NCBI GenBank assembly: GCA_021209875.1
Contig: JAGYVD010000004.1
Location: forward strand, 2,108,001 to 2,172,000
Direction of reading: 5' to 3'
DNA from: Rosellinia necatrix
Taxonomy: Eukaryota > Ascomycota > Sordariomycetes > Xylariales > Xylariaceae
DNA length: 64,000 nt
Shown here: positions 60,900 to 64,000 of the stretch, piece by piece
Layout of the letters: each line of letters starts with the position of its first letter
Numbering within the stretch: position 1 is the first letter of the stretch
The notes under the pieces: generated by a model
What the model saw: the letters and a program-made list of their open reading frames with translations, nothing else
What the model was told of the DNA's origin: nothing
The model's database searches: none
Translations under genes and position numbers: made by a program

Positions 60900-61780
60900 C
60901 CCCCATGCGGAGGGATATCATGGAATAATAACCACGCTTAATTCGGATGGCGATTGAGGGAATTTCCCCGGCACAGCATGTTCTGGGCTCCAGGAATACA
61001 GCATTTGGTAGCGTCAATACCCTCATCGGATTGGCCGCCTGCTTTCATCTCTTTTTGGTGTACAATACCTATTGCCATTTCGGGAGGGGAGGGAGGGATG
61101 AACAGGTTGGAATGGCTGCTGTGCTGTCATTAGGGATGTTCGGGAAGAAAGGAGAGGTGGGGGGACATCCGCCAGCGGACGACCCGTGATTTCTAACGGT
61201 TTCGTCCTACACTTAATATCTAGGGCACTGAATATATCGTGATATCATTAGTGGTTTACTTAGATGTTTATACTGCATCAAAGACGAAGATATGACCCAG
61301 ACGGAGAGGGGCGGCTCTATCGAGTCCAGTCAAATTTATGGCTTTAGTAACTAGTACTAGTACAACACACATAATCGAAATACCCATATTTCTCTAAAAG
61401 AAAATCTAACTATGTTTGACCATTAGTTATCCAGATGGGTGTGTGGATTGAGAGTTCACGAACATTGTATAAGCGACTTTACCAGCCGACATAAATATCA
61501 CTAAGTAGGTACTACTCACAACTATTTAGGAGGTTATCTTCAGGCCTAGTGAACAGGATAAGGACCCGGAACCCCACCACTGCCTCTGTAGTTCCGTGAT
61601 AGCTAGTGGTTAGTGAGGTTTTTATTAGCTTGCCAACCTTCAGCTCGGTGCCTCATTGAGCCATTTTATTTATTTCCGTACCTTGCACGCTCAGTTATAA
61701 AAAGATTACACGATCAGTTTTCACGGGTCTCCACTCAAGACTATCCGGTCTAGATAGGCCATCTAGGAGCGCCGATAGGT
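60900..61780. other. Intergenic, no gene seen
   Basis: About 880 bases between two plus-strand genes, AT-rich after 61200. No protein-like frame. The promoter of the DUF4202 gene should lie at the right end. Confidence 0.6.
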
Positions 61781-62694
61781 ATGCCAACGACCTTGCCAGC
61801 CCTGCCCGCCAACTTCGCGGCGGCGCTGGAGCTCATCGACAATGCACACGCCGAGGATCCCAGGAGCGTGCCGGGGGCGGACGGCGGCGGCGGTACGACG
61901 GTCCCCCACGAGCTGGACTACGCGCGCAAGATGACGCGCTGGCTCTCGGCGCGGTGCCCGGACGCCTCGCCCACGCTGCAGCTCGCATGCCGGGCCCAGC
62001 ACTTCAGGAGGTGAGTGGCCATCCATCCATACCCGGTCTATCGGGGTTGAGAATGCACCAACTGGGGAGGACGGGAGGGTGGGGAAGGGGGTTATCTCGG
62101 GACAGCGGAGGCAGCAGAAGCAGCGGCCGAGATAGCACATGTGCCACGGGGTTGGTTATTCGCTGGAAACGCAACGGACCTGGGAGAAGTGCAACCTATC
62201 TATCTACGGAGGGAGGGGGGGGGGGATTACGAGTGCAACCATTGCTGATCAAAGCCCGGGGCCGGAGGGCGCGGGAGGCAAAAAGATGGGAGATCCCGCG
62301 CGACAGCTTCCCCATGACGCGGGCGGGCTACCTGACGTGGCGGGCGAAGCAGAAGGCGCAGGCGGCGGAGAGGATCAAGGCCCTTCTCTCCTCCTCCTCC
62401 TCCTCGACGCCTCTCCTCCCGGCCGAGGACGTCGACCGCGTGGCGGCGCTCGTGAGGAAGGAGAACCTGGCCGCCGACGCCGAGACGCAGGTGCTCGAGG
62501 ACGTGGCCTGCCTCGTCTTCCTCGACGACCAGCTCGACGACTTCGGGCGCCGCGACGACGTCGACGAGGACAAGATGCTCGGCATCCTCCGCAAGACCTG
62601 GGCCAAGATGAGCCCGCGCGGCCGCGAGCTGGCGCTGGCCATGGACCTTAGCGAGCGCGGCAAGACACTCGTTGGGAAGGCGCTCGCGGGATGA
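61781..62694 (+). CDS. DUF4202 family protein
   Basis: Two exons, 61781-62010 and 62286-62694, encode 212 residues. The donor is AG|GTGAGT and the acceptor AAAAAG|ATGGG, which rejoin a block I recall from DUF4202: RAQHFRRWEIPRDSFPMTRA, then GYLTWRAKQKAQAAERI. Earlier comes FAAALELIDNAHAEDP, later LVRKENLAADAETQVLEDVA, CLVFLDDQLDDF and a helical end. The family is common in fungi and some bacteria; His and Asp residues in HFRRWEIPR and ELIDNAHAEDP recall HD-type hydrolases, but its reaction is not established. No targeting signal is seen, so it is probably cytosolic. The 275-nt intron is much longer than others here and contains a G-run at 62212-62225. A Ser-run (poly-TCC) encodes part of a loop. 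Confidence 0.85.
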
Positions 62695-63448
62695 GAAAGG
62701 GAGGGGGTAAATGGCGAGGCGCTGGATTATCCGCACGGGAGAATATGAAGGGGGTGCGTCATGGTGATGATATTCAGACCTGATCGGTGGGTTTATATTA
62801 TAGGGGCTGTCGCGATGTGACTCGATCAACTACAATAGCGGTTTCGATCATAGCAGCTGGCAGTACCTAGGTGTCTAACCCACCTAGTCTATAGGTACGG
62901 CCTATGTACCTGACTACTTTGGTAGTAGGTATTGTAATTGCAATTCTACTCTCTATCTACCCACCAAGCTTAATTCATCTAGTCGTGATGATTGCGATGA
63001 TTGGTTGTGTCGCGGGGCAATCGTTTCCCGAGTCGTTACACACGCATTTCACGATCGTGGGGGAAAGAGAGCAGAGATAGGGGTGAAATGGTGGAGAAAG
63101 CGGGTTACAAACCACCCCGCGACGCACCCTAGAGAGATTCAAGCTGAGATGATCTCGGTGTCCTTTTCGCCGACTTGCACGAAGTAAAACGTTGGACGGA
63201 ATGCCGTGACCATGATCAAAAATAGACTCGAAACCACCCCTTCACTTCCCTCCCTTCTCTCTACACTACTTGTAAATAAGCAGTCAGTACCTATTTACAT
63301 ATGGATCCATCATATTTCCTTACGCCGCGCAAGGATCCCATCTCAGCTGAGCACGTATGACATGGTCAATGCCACATCCATCATAAATACACTACCAACG
63401 ACGTAGTGGCGAATGCGCGGGATCGATAGCGAGAGAGAAAAAAAAAAA
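62695..63448. other. Intergenic, promoter region of the flavocytochrome gene
   Basis: About 750 bases with TAGGTA words at 62860-62935 and an A-run immediately before the start codon at 63449. No protein-like frame. Confidence 0.55.
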
Positions 63449-64000
63449 ATGGGCGTCCAGGGGCGACCCAGCACCCGGCTGGTCACCGCCGAGGAGATAT
63501 CTGCCCACCGATCCCTCGACGATCTCTGGCTCGTCGTGGACGGCGTGGTCTACGACCTAAGCGAATTCGCGCGCCAGCACCCGGGCGGCGTGGGCGTCCT
63601 GCTGCGGCACGCGGGCCGTGACGCGACGGTCGCGTACTCGGAGGTCCACGCGCCCTCCCTGATCCGCCAGGCGCTCCCGGAAGCGCGAAGGATAGGGGTC
63701 CTGGACGGGTCGTCGACGACGACGACGACGACGGCAATAGAGGACCGGGCGCGGTCGCCCCTGACGAAAGGGGAGGGAGAGCCGCCACCACCACCAACAA
63801 TAAGCTCAGCTAAGGCCAGCAAGGGCGCCGCCAAGCCGCCACCGCCCCTTTCCAGCCTCATCAACGCCCACGACTTCCGGCTGGCAGCCCAGCAGAGCTA
63901 CACACCCAAGGCGTGGGCGTTCCTGACGTCAGCCGCGACGGATTGTCTGACGATGGAGCGGAACAGTTCCGCCTACAGCCGCATCGGGCTGCGGCCGCGG
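63449..64000 (+). CDS. Flavocytochrome b2-like 2-hydroxyacid dehydrogenase (partial, 5' end)
   Basis: The frame is open from ATG 63449 to the right edge, 184 codons. Residues about 10-86 form a cytochrome b5 domain: LVTAEEISAHRSLDDLWLVV, VYDLSEFARQHPGG with heme ligand His44, and AYSEVHAPSL with the second ligand His67. A low-complexity linker follows (Thr-run from ACG repeats, then Pro-runs). From about 133 the FMN-dependent dehydrogenase domain begins: LSSLINAHDFRLAAQQSYTP, KAWAFLTSAATDCLTMERN and SRIGLRPR, equivalent to the start of the L-lactate dehydrogenase fold. Full-length relatives have about 500 residues and oxidise L-lactate or other 2-hydroxyacids, passing electrons from FMN to heme b. 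No mitochondrial presequence is seen before the b5 domain, unlike yeast Cyb2, so another compartment or substrate is possible. No stop or intron is seen before the edge. Confidence 0.88.
   Translation, partial: MGVQGRPSTRLVTAEEISAHRSLDDLWLVVDGVVYDLSEFARQHPGGVGVLLRHAGRDATVAYSEVHAPSLIRQALPEARRIGVLDGSSTTTTTTAIEDRARSPLTKGEGEPPPPPTISSAKASKGAAKPPPPLSSLINAHDFRLAAQQSYTPKAWAFLTSAATDCLTMERNSSAYSRIGLRPR

Noticed and set aside
62227..62829. 200-codon minus-strand frame over the DUF4202 gene
   Set aside because: It is the antisense shadow of exon 2, Leu- and Arg-rich, without conserved motifs.

Overview
The window is nuclear DNA of a filamentous ascomycete (Pezizomycotina, most likely Sordariomycetes). 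The evidence is short spliceosomal introns (47-138 nt in most genes) with GTRAGT-type donors, CTAAC/CTGAY-type branch sites and YAG acceptors, a six-exon actin gene, fungus-specific families (HET domain, Fes1, MED5/Nut1, Irc22-like, Mid2-like sensors), high-GC coding exons, and moderately AT-rich intergenic DNA full of short TAGGTACCTA-type words. I reconstructed exon structures by hand from reading frame, splice signals and remembered family sequence; no alignment or search was run.

Layout: the left edge cuts an exon of a membrane protein (minus). Then come a mitochondrial MTRFR-like release factor (1541-2311, +), actin (2796-4440, -), the Hsp70 exchange factor Fes1 (7110-7841, +), mitochondrial ribosomal protein uL5m/MRPL7 (8256-9511, -), a USP-family deubiquitinase ending in a CaaX-like box (12478-15215, +), a secreted two-repeat protein of unknown function (16838-17698, +), a 1385-residue UBA/RWD/DExH helicase of the DHX57/Ucp12 type (18863-23213, -), an aprataxin-like HNT3 gene (24828-25613, +), an AT-hook chromatin protein (26342-26934, -), an Irc22/TRAP-alpha-like ER protein (28678-29703, -), a CocE/NonD-type hydrolase (30794-32826, -), an arylsulfatase (33708-35826, -) and Mediator subunit 5 (36867-40233, -).

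From about 40.8 kb the DNA turns gene-poor. It holds a coding-like fragment (about 40.85-41.03 kb), a decayed stretch with weak LTR-retroelement hints (about 41.65-43.44 kb), a conserved fungal 'Ilp'-type gene (43454-44152, -), and about 9.5 kb with no supportable gene before a HET-domain allorecognition-type gene (53648-55756, -). The right part has another empty stretch, a single-pass Cys-rich sensor-like protein (59445-60899, +), a DUF4202 protein (61781-62694, +), and the 5' part of a flavocytochrome b2-like 2-hydroxyacid dehydrogenase cut by the right edge (63449-64000, +).

Most genes are unrelated housekeeping functions: cytoskeleton, mitochondrial translation, chaperones, transcription, DNA-strand-break repair and RNA helicase. 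The accessory flavour comes from the secreted two-repeat protein, the adjacent esterase and sulfatase pair, the HET gene and the gene-poor stretch beside it. I saw no secondary-metabolite cluster, CRISPR array, rRNA or convincing tRNA, and no intact transposon.
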